In this document: piece after piece, positions 9,330 through 17,402 of the stretch | Layout: each line of letters starts with the position of its first letter | Position numbering within the stretch: the first letter of the stretch is position 1 | Assembly (NCBI GenBank): GCA_963666705.2 | Contig: CAXXKO010000021.1 | Location: forward strand, 1 to 34,489 | Source: G963666705 sp963666705 | Lineage (GTDB): Bacteria; Pseudomonadota; Alphaproteobacteria; CADEGL01 | DNA: 34,489 nt | Direction: 5' to 3' | The notes under the pieces: generated by a model | Told to the model about the DNA's origin: nothing | What the model saw: only the letters and a program-made list of their open reading frames with translations | Databases searched by the model: none | Position numbers and translations under genes: made by a program

Positions 9330-10529
9330 TCAAGCCGCCTCGGGCGGCAGCTTGACCCAGTCATCTTGGCTGATCGGGGCGATGGTTTCCAGGGTCATGT
9401 AGCGTGCCCTCTGGACCGCCCATTCGTCGTTCTGTTCGAGCAGGATGGCACCGATCAGTCGGGTGATGGCGGCCTCGTTGGGGAAGATGCCGACGACGTT
9501 GGTGCGGCGCTTGATCTCGCCGTTGAGGCGTTCGAGGGGATTGGTCGAGTGCAGCTTGGTTCGGTGCTCCCTGGGGAAGGTCATATAGGCCAGGACGTCG
9601 GGCTCGGCCTCGTCCATCAAGCTCGCCAGCTTGGGCGCCTTGGGGCGGAGCTGGTCGGCGACCTGGCGCCACTGGGTGCTGGCGGCCTCGGCATCCTCCT
9701 GGGCAAAGGCGGTGGCGACGAAGGCCGCCACCACGCGGCGGCCCTGCCTGCCGGCATGGGCCAGGAGGTTGCGCATGAAGTGGACCCGGCAGCGCTGCCA
9801 GGTGGCGTTCAGGATTCGCCCGACGGCGGCCTTGAGGCCCTTGTGGTCATCGGAGATCACCAGCTTCACGCCGCGCAAGCCGCGCCTGGCCAGGGAGCGT
9901 AGGAACTCGGTCCAGAAGGTCTCGGCCTCCGAGGCGCCAATCGCCATACCCAGAATCTCGCGCCGGCCCTGGGCATTGACGGCGACGGCGACGATTACGG
10001 CGACCGAGACGATGCGCCCGGCGTGACGCACCTTCACATAGGTCGCGTCGAGCCAAAGATAGGGCCAGTCGCCCTCCAGGGGGCGTTCCAGGAAGCCATG
10101 GACCCTGTCGTCGATCTCCGCGCACAGCCGCGAGACCTGGCTCTTGGAGATGCCGGACATGCCCATGGCCTGGACAAGGTCATCGACCGAGCGGGTCGAG
10201 ACGCCCTGGATGTAGGCCTCCTGGATCACCGCCGCGAGCGCCTTCTCGGCCATCCGGCGGGGCTCCAGGAAGCCGGGGAAGTAGGCGCCCTTCCTGAGCT
10301 TGGGGATCTTCAGCTCGACCGTGCCGGCGCGGGTCTCCCAGACCCGGTCGCGGTAACCGTTGCGCTGGTTGATCCGTTCCGGCGAGCGCTCGCCGTGGCC
10401 GGCGCCGGTCAGGCCCAGGACTTCCAGTTCCATCAGGCGCTCGGCGGTGAAGCCGATCATCTCGCGCAGCAGATCGGCATCCGAGCTCTTCTCAAGCAGC
10501 GTGCGAAGGGTCATCATATCGTCGGTCAT
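9330..10529 (-). CDS. IS256-family transposase
   Basis: A 399-residue mutator-type transposase, normal length. The DDE catalytic triad is visible as Asp in WPYLWLDATYVKVR, Asp in LVISDDHKGL and Glu in NPLERLNGEIKRRTNVVGIFPNE. The zinc-like CHVHF-type position appears as RCRVHFMRNLLAH. The frame opens at 10565, but the ATG at 10529 (MTDDMMTLRTLLE) is preceded at 7 nt by AGGAAG and gives the family N-terminus. There are no frameshifts, so the element may still be active. Confidence 0.93.
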   Translation of the reverse strand: MTDDMMTLRTLLEKSSDADLLREMIGFTAERLMELEVLGLTGAGHGERSPERINQRNGYRDRVWETRAGTVELKIPKLRKGAYFPGFLEPRRMAEKALAAVIQEAYIQGVSTRSVDDLVQAMGMSGISKSQVSRLCAEIDDRVHGFLERPLEGDWPYLWLDATYVKVRHAGRIVSVAVIVAVAVNAQGRREILGMAIGASEAETFWTEFLRSLARRGLRGVKLVISDDHKGLKAAVGRILNATWQRCRVHFMRNLLAHAGRQGRRVVAAFVATAFAQEDAEAASTQWRQVADQLRPKAPKLASLMDEAEPDVLAYMTFPREHRTKLHSTNPLERLNGEIKRRTNVVGIFPNEAAITRLIGAILLEQNDEWAVQRARYMTLETIAPISQDDWVKLPPEAA

Positions 10530-10600
10530 CGTGGTCTTCCTCGGTTCCAGGTTGCGTTGTTCCAACCCAACCCTAACCCGGAAACCGCGATGGCCGCCCG

Positions 10601-10666
10601 CTGTGGATAACCGGCTTGCCTAGGCCAGACTCTTGACGGTCGCTACGGCAAGCCGGTTACCCACAG
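10601..10666. repeat. Long inverted repeat inside the IS256-type element
   Basis: Arms CTGTGGATAACCGGCTTGCC (10601-10620) and its near-perfect complement (10647-10666, one mismatch) with a 26-bp loop. It lies between the transposase start and the right terminal repeat. The left arm contains TTATCCACA on the minus strand. Confidence 0.7.
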
Positions 10667-10694
10667 ATCCTACACCACGTCCTGGGACACGACC

Positions 10695-10702
10695 AAGCGG
10701 CG
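10695..10702 (+). repeat. 8-bp target site duplication of the IS256-type element (right)
   Basis: AAGCGGCG, matching 9252-9259. Confidence 0.8.
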
Positions 10703-10778
10703 GGATTTTCCAGCCGCGGGCGGAGTAAAACTCTGCCACCTGTAGCCTTCGATCTTTTTTGAGATGGAAGGCGGGAGG

Positions 10779-12278
10779 ATGTACACCGTGGACCTATATC
10801 TGCGCGTTCGGCTGGCCTGCCATGTTGATGGTCTGAGCCAGCGAGAGGCGGCAAGTCGGTTTGGCATTGCGCGCGAGACGGTGAGGAAGATGCTGCGGCA
10901 TTCGGAGCCGCCGGGATATCGGCGACGCCAGCCACCGAAACGCCCGAAACTGGCCCCCTTCACGGATATCATCGACCGTATTCTGGAGGAGGACCGAACG
11001 GTTCACCGTAAGCAGCACCACACGGCGAAGCGTATATTCGAGCGCCTTCGCGACGAACATGGCTTCACGGGCAAAGAGACCATCGTGAAGGATTACGTTC
11101 GGGAACGGCGCCTTCGTCGGCGTGAGATGTTTGTGCCGTTGTCACATCCTCCGGGCCATGCTCGAGCGGACTTTGGCGAGGCGGATGCGATCATCGCCGG
11201 CGTCAAGTATCGGGCGCATTTTTTCGTCATGACACTTCCCCACAGCGATGCCTGCTTCGTTGCGGCCTACCCGGCGGCGACGACGGAGGCCTGGCTGGAC
11301 GGGCACAACAGAGCCTTTGTTTTTTTCGGCGGCGTTCCCCAATCGATTCTTTACGACAACGACAAGTGTCTGGTGTCGCGCATCTTGTCAGATGGCACGC
11401 GGCAACGAACGCGGGCGTTCAGCGGGCTGCAGTCCCATTACCTCTTCGAGGACCGCTACGGCCGTCCCGGCAAGGGTAACGACAAAGGCAATGTGGAGGG
11501 GGTGGTCGGCTATGCCCGGCGGAACTTCATGACGCCGCTTCCCCGGTTCGCGAGCTGGGACGCCTTCAATGGCCACCTGGAAGAGCAATGCCGCAACCGG
11601 CAAGGCAACGTCCTGCGCGGCCACCGCGAGAGCATCGGCGAACGGTTTGTGCGTGACCGCGAAGCGTTGAAGAGGCCACTGCCGGCACCGTTCGACGCGT
11701 GCGACAAGCAGGGCACGCGGGTCAACTCGCTGTCCCTGGTGCGCTACCGGACGAATGACTATTCCGTGCCCGTCGCCTACGGCCATCAGGAAGTCTGGAT
11801 CCGTGGCTATGTCCACGAGGTGGTTATCGGTTGCGGCGCCGGGATCATTGCCCGACACCCCCGTTCCTACGACCGGGAAGATATGGTCTTCGATCCGATC
11901 CACTACCTGCCTTTGCTGGAGCACAAGATCGGTGCCCTGGATCAGGCCGCGCCGCTAGCCGGATGGGAACTGCCTGATGCCTTCCCAACCCTGCGCCGTC
12001 TCCTGGAGGCGCGCATGGGCAAGGCCGGCAAGCGGGAATACGTCCAGGTCCTTCGGCTTGTGGAGACCTTCGATCTCGAGGTGCTTCACGGCGCGGTGAA
12101 GGACGCCCTGCGCCTGGGTGCGATCGGCTACGACGCCGTCAAACACCTTGTGCTGTGCCGTATCGAGCGACGCCCGCCCAAACTCGACCTGGATATCTAT
12201 CCCTACCTGCCTCGGGCCAACGTGGCGACCACGGCCGCCGCCAGTTATATGAGCTTGTTGGGTGGAGGCGCGTCATGA
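10779..12278 (+). CDS. istA: IS21-family transposase IstA (copy 1, intact)
   Basis: A 499-residue IstA. It has an N-terminal helix-turn-helix (LSQREAASRFGIARETVRKML) and an RNase-H-like DDE core with Asp in HARADFGEAD, Asp in ILYDNDKCLV and Glu in NDKGNVEGVVGYARRNF, then a C-terminal Mu-type domain (VNSLSLVRYRTNDYSVPVAYG). The ATG at 10779 is chosen because GGAAG lies about 8 nt upstream and element A starts at the same place. It overlaps istB by ATGA, indicating translational coupling. IstA cuts and joins the ends; IstB assists. The IS256-type insertion lies upstream and probably separates the gene from its native promoter region. Confidence 0.95.
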   Translation: MYTVDLYLRVRLACHVDGLSQREAASRFGIARETVRKMLRHSEPPGYRRRQPPKRPKLAPFTDIIDRILEEDRTVHRKQHHTAKRIFERLRDEHGFTGKETIVKDYVRERRLRRREMFVPLSHPPGHARADFGEADAIIAGVKYRAHFFVMTLPHSDACFVAAYPAATTEAWLDGHNRAFVFFGGVPQSILYDNDKCLVSRILSDGTRQRTRAFSGLQSHYLFEDRYGRPGKGNDKGNVEGVVGYARRNFMTPLPRFASWDAFNGHLEEQCRNRQGNVLRGHRESIGERFVRDREALKRPLPAPFDACDKQGTRVNSLSLVRYRTNDYSVPVAYGHQEVWIRGYVHEVVIGCGAGIIARHPRSYDREDMVFDPIHYLPLLEHKIGALDQAAPLAGWELPDAFPTLRRLLEARMGKAGKREYVQVLRLVETFDLEVLHGAVKDALRLGAIGYDAVKHLVLCRIERRPPKLDLDIYPYLPRANVATTAAASYMSLLGGGAS

Positions 12279-13045
12279 CCGATACGCCGCAAGTGTTGCT
12301 GGCCCATCACCTCAAGACCCTGAAACTGCCGACGTTCCTGCGCGAATACGACAAGCTGGCCCGCCAATGCGCCACCGAGGGCGCCGACCATGTGCGGTAT
12401 CTTGTCCGTCTGACCGAGTTGGAACTGATCGACCGTGAGCGCCGCATGGTCGAGCGGCGGATCAGACAGGCCAGGTTCCCCGCCGTCAAAAGCCTCGACA
12501 GCTTCGACTTCAAGGCCATCGCATCGCTCGACAAGATGCTGGTTCTGGAGTTGGCGCGATGCGAATACGTCGAGCGTCGTGAGAATATCATCGCGCTCGG
12601 CAACAGCGGAACCGGCAAGACCCATATCGCCCTCGGTCTCGGTCTGGCGGCCTGCCAAAAGGGGCTCTCCGTCGGCTTCCTCACGGCCGCTGCCCTGGTT
12701 CATGAACTGATGGAGGCCGGGGATGAAAAACGCCTGTTGCGCCTGCAGAAGCAACTGGCAAAGTATCACCTTCTGATCATCGACGAACTCGGCTTCGTGC
12801 CGCTCTCGAAGACCGGCGCCGAGCTGCTGTTCGAAGTCTTCAGCCAGCGCTACGAGCGGGGCTCGATCCTGGTGACCTCCAACTTGCCGTTCGATGAGTG
12901 GACGGAGATATTCGGCTCGGAACGCCTGACCGGGGCTTTGCTGGACCGCCTCACCCACCATGTCCATATCCTGGAAATGAACGGCGAGAGCTATCGTCTC
13001 AACCAAAGCCAAAAACGGCGGAAATCCCCAAAAATACCTGCTTGA
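12275..13045 (+). CDS. istB: IS21-family helper ATPase IstB (copy 1)
   Basis: A 256-residue AAA+ ATPase of normal length. Walker A is GNSGTGKTH (109-117) and Walker B is LLIIDELGF (about 166-174). A sensor-like LVTSNLPFDEWTEIFGSERLTGALLDRLTHHVHILEMNGESYR segment, very typical of IstB, is near the C-terminus. It starts within the istA stop codon (ATGA). The frame is open upstream inside istA, but this start matches the family. IstB controls target choice and stimulates strand transfer by IstA. It is identical in sequence to the istB at 29560-30330. Confidence 0.96.
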   Translation: MTDTPQVLLAHHLKTLKLPTFLREYDKLARQCATEGADHVRYLVRLTELELIDRERRMVERRIRQARFPAVKSLDSFDFKAIASLDKMLVLELARCEYVERRENIIALGNSGTGKTHIALGLGLAACQKGLSVGFLTAAALVHELMEAGDEKRLLRLQKQLAKYHLLIIDELGFVPLSKTGAELLFEVFSQRYERGSILVTSNLPFDEWTEIFGSERLTGALLDRLTHHVHILEMNGESYRLNQSQKRRKSPKIPA

Positions 13046-13245
13046 CCGCCGGTGCAATGGTTGACCCGGTGGGTCCACAGGAACCTCCCACGCTGCTTCG
13101 CTCCGCGTAACGCAAGCGCTACACGAAGCAGCGCGGGTCCCTCCTATGGACTACCGGGACAACCCCCCAACACCGCGTACCGCATAACGTCAAGTGGACT
13201 AGTTTTGCTCCGCCCGGGTGGACTAATTTTGCTCCGCCGTTGACA

Positions 13246-13417
13246 CTTGACCCCGTGGGCCCACAGGTCCCTCCCGCGCGCGCCGCCGCGTCAGCCTGTT
13301 GAGGGCACGCCGCGTCGCGCGCGGGGCCCTCCCGTGGACTACGGGGACAAGCCCGCAGCCGCCAAGCGGTCCCTTCTTACACCGCCGAGGTGGTCCCTTT
13401 TTGCTCCGCCATTGACA
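13246..13417 (+). mobile_element. IS21-family element A, right remnant
   Basis: The segment starts TTGACCCCGTGGGCCCACAG, parallel to the post-istB tail of element B (TTGACCCGGTGGGTCCACAG at 13063), and ends in TTGCTCCGCCATTGACA, the right terminal repeat. Most of istA and all of istB of element A are missing. It holds no gene. Confidence 0.75.
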
Positions 13418-13531
13418 CGCAAGATCAACATCGACGACCTCATCACCCACACCATGCCCCTCGAGGACATCAACAAGGCCTTCGACCTGATGCATTCGGG
13501 CGAATCCATCCGCGGCGTGGTGGTTTTCTGA
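13418..13531 (+). pseudogene. Alcohol dehydrogenase 3' fragment, right piece
   Basis: Encodes INIDDLITHTMPLEDINKAF and continues to SIRGVVVF and a TGA stop, nearly identical to the last 37 codons of the intact adh (7625-7735). Differences are single bases (one gives Glu for Asp in HSGESIRG). Similarity continues past the stop codon (TCGGGAGACAGTCGCC against TCTGGGGACGGCCGTC). It lacks a start and is the continuation of 8571-8605. Confidence 0.85.
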
Positions 13532-13559
13532 TTCGGGAGACAGTCGCCGCGCGGCGGCA

Positions 13560-16235
13560 TCATTCGCTCCCTTTGGATTCCCGCAATCTCATCGTCGTCC
13601 AGCCACGATCGAAGTAGGCTCGCTCGTGGCAGGTGAGAACGATGATTTGAAGCCTTTCGGCCGCGCGGTCCAAGATCCGCTGCATCTCTCCGAATCTCCG
13701 GTCGTCCGAGAAGACCAGGGCGTCGTCGAGAATGATCGGCGATTTCTTGCCATGTTCGTCCAACAGGTCCGCGAACGCCAGCCTGGCCAACACGGCGAGT
13801 TGTTCGCGCGTGCCGATGCTGAGCCCCTCGTAGGGCTCGTCCTGACTTTCGCGGCGCAGATGCGTGATGTTGAGGGTCTGGTCGTCGAGCACGACCTCGG
13901 AACCGGGGAAGAGACGCTTGAGATAGGGCTCGATGCGATCGCCGACCGGCTTCAGGAACACTTCGCGCGCGGTCTGTTCCTTCTCCGCGAGGGTCTCGTG
14001 AAGGAGAGTGAGTGCCTCAGCCTCGTGGCGCAGCCTTTCTTTCTTTGCTTCGGTACGCCCCAATTCGCCCGCGGCCATCTCGAGTTCGGCCGCGATATCC
14101 TCCTGTCCGAGGGTCCGCAGCTCGACCTCCAAATCCCGAACTTTCTGGCGTAAGCTCTGAAGGCTCATCTCGACCTTGTCGCGGGCCTCGGTCGCGGCCG
14201 CGATCTCCCGGCGCGCCTCGTCGGGGTCGTTCGCGGCCAGCTCATTCTCGATTCCGTCGGCGGTCTTGGACGCATCCTCCGCCGCCTTGGTCGCATCGGC
14301 GAGCAACTTCTCGAGGGATTCGTCGCTGTCCTCGATCGCTGATTTATCGAGATCATTGCGAAGATACCTAGCAGATTTCTCGACTTCCTCACGACGATCG
14401 GTGGCCGCTTGTAGATTGCCCATCGCTCTCTGGAGGCTCCCACCGGCGTCCTTGAGCTCGTCCGAGGCCTCGCGCTCCGCGGTCTCCGCCTCCTCGAGCT
14501 TCCGCGCAAGACGATCGGCGCGATCCGTTTCCTTGTCGGCGGAGCTCTCGGGCATATCAGTGGCTCCCAAGCGCGCCTCGATGCGCGCGACCGCCGCCCC
14601 CAGCCCGGCGACCGCCTCGCGGAGCGTATCGAGGCCGTCGGGCGCATGGGCCGCCACGGTCGCCCGTCGCATCGCTGCTTCCGTGAGCCAGGTCTGGCGG
14701 TCGCGGCCCTGTCGCTCGGCATGGTGGAGATCATCGGCGCCGTGCTTTTCCAGCTCGCCCTCGAGGCGCGCCGCCGCCGCTTCGGCCGCCTCCCGGCGGC
14801 TCGAAAGATCTTGGCCACCCGGCGTCACCTGGATCGTGCCGTAGCCTTCGAGGTCGATTCGGGTCGGCTCGGTGAGTGTGAGGGAGGCCCCCTCGATCGC
14901 TTCACCTTGGATCGTGGCCCGACGGCCCTCATCGGGTGCAAGCTCGAGGAGCGTGGCGACGGCCTTGAGTCGGGCGGCTTCCTCGCGGGCCGTCCCGTCG
15001 AGGCGCCGCAACGCCTCGATGACTTCCGTGGTGAGGGCGTTGGCGTCCGCTTTCGCCGTCAGGTCGATCGCGCTCCGTTCGGCCGCTTCCGCTTTCCGCA
15101 GGCGTTCCCCGGCCGCGGCAAGCTCTTCTTTCTTGCCGAGCAACTCCGTTAATTGGCGGGCGTCCGTCGCCGCTTTTCTCGTGGCTTCGAGGGCGAGCTT
15201 GGCTTTCCCGTGTGCGCCCTCGGCATGGCCGAACGCTTTCCGGGCGTCGTTGACGGCCCCTTCGGCGGCGGTTTCCTTCTTCCGGAGGTCCCGCACTTCC
15301 CGGTCGGCCTTTTTGGCCTCCCCGCGATCCTTTTGTCGCTGGTCAAACCGTGATTTTGCCAGTTTATGATCGGATTGCGCGCTTTTGAGGTTCGCCCCGG
15401 CCGCCTTCAGGCTGTTTTCCTGGCCTTCGACATGACGGACGGCATCCCTTGCTGTCGCAAGGCGCTTGTCGGCCACGCCTATGGGGTCGTCCGCCTCGAG
15501 CGTGGCCAGATGGTCCCGCTCCCGCGTCAAGATATCGACCTTGCCCTCGAACTCCTCGAGCTTGGCGGCAAGCGCATTGCGGTGTTCCCGGGCCGCGGCG
15601 GCGCCGTCGATCGCGTCCCTGTAGGCTCCCTTGGGGCTCTTGGTCCTCGGCGTGAAAATCTCGTTCACCCGATTTTCGACGCGCTTGATGAGGGTCCGGC
15701 CGCGCTCGCCGCCAGTGATGGTCCCGATTTCGGTCTCGAGCGCGCCGGCGAGGCTGGTCTGAGCGCTCTCGTTGATATGCGGCTGCCCGAACGCCGAGCC
15801 CTGCTCGACCCAGAACAAGGCCTGCAGGCCGCGATGCTCGGGCTTGGCCCCACCCCTGGCCGGCGGCGTGAACTCCAGCATCGCCCGGAGCTTCTCCTCC
15901 GCCGCATCCCCGCTCCAACGGGCCCCGGACACCGCTTCGAGCTCGGCCACCGGCTTCTGGCAGAAGGCTTTCGCAAGCCGGTAATGGATGCCGTCGTGAT
16001 CGAATTCGAGCTTGATCTCGGGCCGCACCTTCGAGCCATAGGGGAGCATGGCGGTGGCGACGGTGCCGCCGACACCGTGCTTTTCGAAGAGCACCGTCTG
16101 CAGGGCGGTGAGGACCGTCGATTTGCCTTCCTCGTTGTTGCCGACGAGAAGGGTGATCCCGTCGTCGATACCGTCGATGACGACGGTGTCCCTGAAACAA
16201 CGGAAGGCCGATATCTCGATGCGCCGGATCCGCAT
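13560..16235 (-). CDS. Rad50/SbcC/YhaN-like coiled-coil ATPase without zinc hook
   Basis: An 891-residue SMC-like ATPase. The N-terminal head has Walker A GNNEEGKST (32-40) and a Q-loop WVEQGSAFG (about 142-150). Two long Glu/Lys/Ala-rich coiled coils (about 205-425 and 477-760) follow. The C-terminal head has the signature LSIGTREQLAVLARLAF (from about 805), Walker B PIILDDALVFSDD (about 829-841) and a switch His in VLTCHE. In place of the CxxC zinc hook of Rad50/SbcC, the middle (about 427-476) is a short beta-rich stretch (ATIQGEAIEGASLTL...RIDLEGYGTIQV); no CxxC is present anywhere. The LSxGTREQ signature resembles YhaN-type proteins. It starts 3 bp after its metallophosphoesterase partner. 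Probable role: DNA-end processing together with that partner. Confidence 0.85.
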   Translation of the reverse strand: MRIRRIEISAFRCFRDTVVIDGIDDGITLLVGNNEEGKSTVLTALQTVLFEKHGVGGTVATAMLPYGSKVRPEIKLEFDHDGIHYRLAKAFCQKPVAELEAVSGARWSGDAAEEKLRAMLEFTPPARGGAKPEHRGLQALFWVEQGSAFGQPHINESAQTSLAGALETEIGTITGGERGRTLIKRVENRVNEIFTPRTKSPKGAYRDAIDGAAAAREHRNALAAKLEEFEGKVDILTRERDHLATLEADDPIGVADKRLATARDAVRHVEGQENSLKAAGANLKSAQSDHKLAKSRFDQRQKDRGEAKKADREVRDLRKKETAAEGAVNDARKAFGHAEGAHGKAKLALEATRKAATDARQLTELLGKKEELAAAGERLRKAEAAERSAIDLTAKADANALTTEVIEALRRLDGTAREEAARLKAVATLLELAPDEGRRATIQGEAIEGASLTLTEPTRIDLEGYGTIQVTPGGQDLSSRREAAEAAAARLEGELEKHGADDLHHAERQGRDRQTWLTEAAMRRATVAAHAPDGLDTLREAVAGLGAAVARIEARLGATDMPESSADKETDRADRLARKLEEAETAEREASDELKDAGGSLQRAMGNLQAATDRREEVEKSARYLRNDLDKSAIEDSDESLEKLLADATKAAEDASKTADGIENELAANDPDEARREIAAATEARDKVEMSLQSLRQKVRDLEVELRTLGQEDIAAELEMAAGELGRTEAKKERLRHEAEALTLLHETLAEKEQTAREVFLKPVGDRIEPYLKRLFPGSEVVLDDQTLNITHLRRESQDEPYEGLSIGTREQLAVLARLAFADLLDEHGKKSPIILDDALVFSDDRRFGEMQRILDRAAERLQIIVLTCHERAYFDRGWTTMRLRESKGSE

Positions 16236-16238
16236 GGC

Positions 16239-17384
16239 TCAGTGCTCCGCCTCCATGTGCTCGACATAGAGGATTCGGAGCGCGGTCCGGGCAATTTCGC
16301 GCGCCGGGTCGGCTGGGTCGTCGGCCTTGGCCTTGAGCACATCGATGGCGGCGCGCACGAAACCACTGCGGTCGATCGAATCCAGGTCATCCGGGCTGGG
16401 CTCGTCGATGAGCCTTTCGAGGTCGCGGTGGAGGTAGACGAGCCGCGCCTGCCAGGCGTCCAGGCAGCCCTCGATGCGCCGGCGGCCGGCGAGGTCCATG
16501 GTGCCCGAGACGCTGAGGTGGAGAAGGGTATCCTCCGGTCGCCCGGCGACACTCTCGATCGTGGCCTCGATGCCGGACGCCGGGTCTTCCTCGCCGCCAA
16601 CCCCGCATGAGATCTCGCATCGGCGCCATTGAAAGCGGCCGACGGCGACCTTCTCGACCCTTGGGGCCGCACCGCCGCCGGCGCCACCGCCGTCAATCGT
16701 GACGACGAGGACATTGCCGGGATCGTTTCTGGGAAAGCGGTCGGGCTCGGGCGTTCCGCTGTACCAGGTCCGGGGCGCGATCTCCATCGCGCCGTGCCAA
16801 TCACCAAGTGCCAGGTAGTCGAGCCTGGCTGTCGTGGCGCGATCGTCGGCTATCTCGTTGTTCGCGTCGCCTTGGGGCAGCCGATTGGAGATCGAGCCGT
16901 GAGCCAGGCCGATGCGGAGCGTACCGGGCGGCGTCTCGGCCGCGTCCATCCACCGGGTGACGTCGTCCGGCTCGCTCTTGCGCGTGAGGGGGGCCGGGAG
17001 CAGGGCGAGCTTTCCGTCCGCCAGCAGGAGCGGCTCGGGCGTGAGGGCCAGGATGACGTTGTCGGGCCGGCCAATGCGCTGGATGCGCGTCCAGGGGCTC
17101 TCGGAGAGGGCGGGGTCATGATTGCCCGGAAGCAGAACCCACGCGCCACCATAGGTCTTCATTGCCTCCAGGGCGCGCCGGATGACCTGGTCTGGTGTCG
17201 TGACGCTGTCGAATACATCGCCGGCAACGAAGACGGCATCGACATCGCACGCCGTCGCCAGCGCGGCAATGCGCTTTACGACCGCGAAGCGCTCCTCGCG
17301 AAGGAGGGCCGCCGTATCCCCCTCGATCGAGCCGAAGGGCTTGCCGAGCTGCCAGTCGGCCGTGTGGATGAACGTTATAGCCAA
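16239..17384 (-). CDS. SbcD/Mre11/YhaO-like metallophosphoesterase (DNA repair exonuclease)
   Basis: A 381-residue calcineurin-fold nuclease. Motifs are HTADWQLG (7-14), GDVFDS (55-60), GNHDP (87-91), LAHGS (160-164) and GDWHG (194-198). Motif I has Gln where Mre11/SbcD usually has a metal-binding His (DWH or DLH). A linker with a Gly-rich stretch leads to a helical C-terminal region (LVYLHRDLERLIDEPS...EIARTALRILYVEHMEAEH) likely to bind the coiled-coil ATPase. The start codon appears to be TTG at 17384 with GAGGA 7 nt upstream; no better start is near. It lies 18 bp after the M23 peptidase gene and 3 bp before the ATPase gene, so it is probably co-transcribed with both. Confidence 0.87.
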   Translation of the reverse strand: MAITFIHTADWQLGKPFGSIEGDTAALLREERFAVVKRIAALATACDVDAVFVAGDVFDSVTTPDQVIRRALEAMKTYGGAWVLLPGNHDPALSESPWTRIQRIGRPDNVILALTPEPLLLADGKLALLPAPLTRKSEPDDVTRWMDAAETPPGTLRIGLAHGSISNRLPQGDANNEIADDRATTARLDYLALGDWHGAMEIAPRTWYSGTPEPDRFPRNDPGNVLVVTIDGGGAGGGAAPRVEKVAVGRFQWRRCEISCGVGGEEDPASGIEATIESVAGRPEDTLLHLSVSGTMDLAGRRRIEGCLDAWQARLVYLHRDLERLIDEPSPDDLDSIDRSGFVRAAIDVLKAKADDPADPAREIARTALRILYVEHMEAEH

Positions 17385-17402
17385 TTGCCGATCCTCACCC
17401 CC

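Larger units (their letters stand above)
9260..10694 (-). mobile_element. IS256-family insertion sequence
   Basis: About 1435 bp. Terminal repeats are GATCGTGTCCC...GTGGTGTAAGA on the left and, as reverse complement, GGTCGTGTCCC...GTGGTGTAGGA on the right. It is flanked by direct repeats AAGCGGCG (9252-9259 and 10695-10702). It carries one intact transposase gene. It is inserted in the non-coding left end of IS21-B, upstream of istA. Confidence 0.9.
9222..13245 (+). mobile_element. IS21-family element B, copy 1 (interrupted by IS256-type element)
   Basis: The left end TGAGAACGGCGGTGACAAAT at 9222 and right end at 13245 (reverse complement TGTCAACGGCGGAGCAAAAT) form imperfect terminal inverted repeats with TG...CA tips. 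Inside each end the motif GCGGAG(C/T)AAAACT recurs, as expected of the multiple transposase-binding sites of this family. It carries istA and istB. Without the IS256-type insertion and its 8-bp duplication it would be about 2.58 kb. A second copy with near-identical sequence lies inverted from 29361. No target duplication is visible because the sequence on the right belongs to a different part of element A. Confidence 0.88.

Noticed and set aside
10601..10666. A replication origin because of DnaA-box-like sequences
   Set aside because: There are only two boxes, both inside an IS element, with no AT-rich unwinding region, parA/parB or rep gene nearby.
7736..13560. A prophage or integrative element remnant with its own integrase
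   Set aside because: No integrase, excisionase or phage gene is present. All recombinases here are IS transposases.
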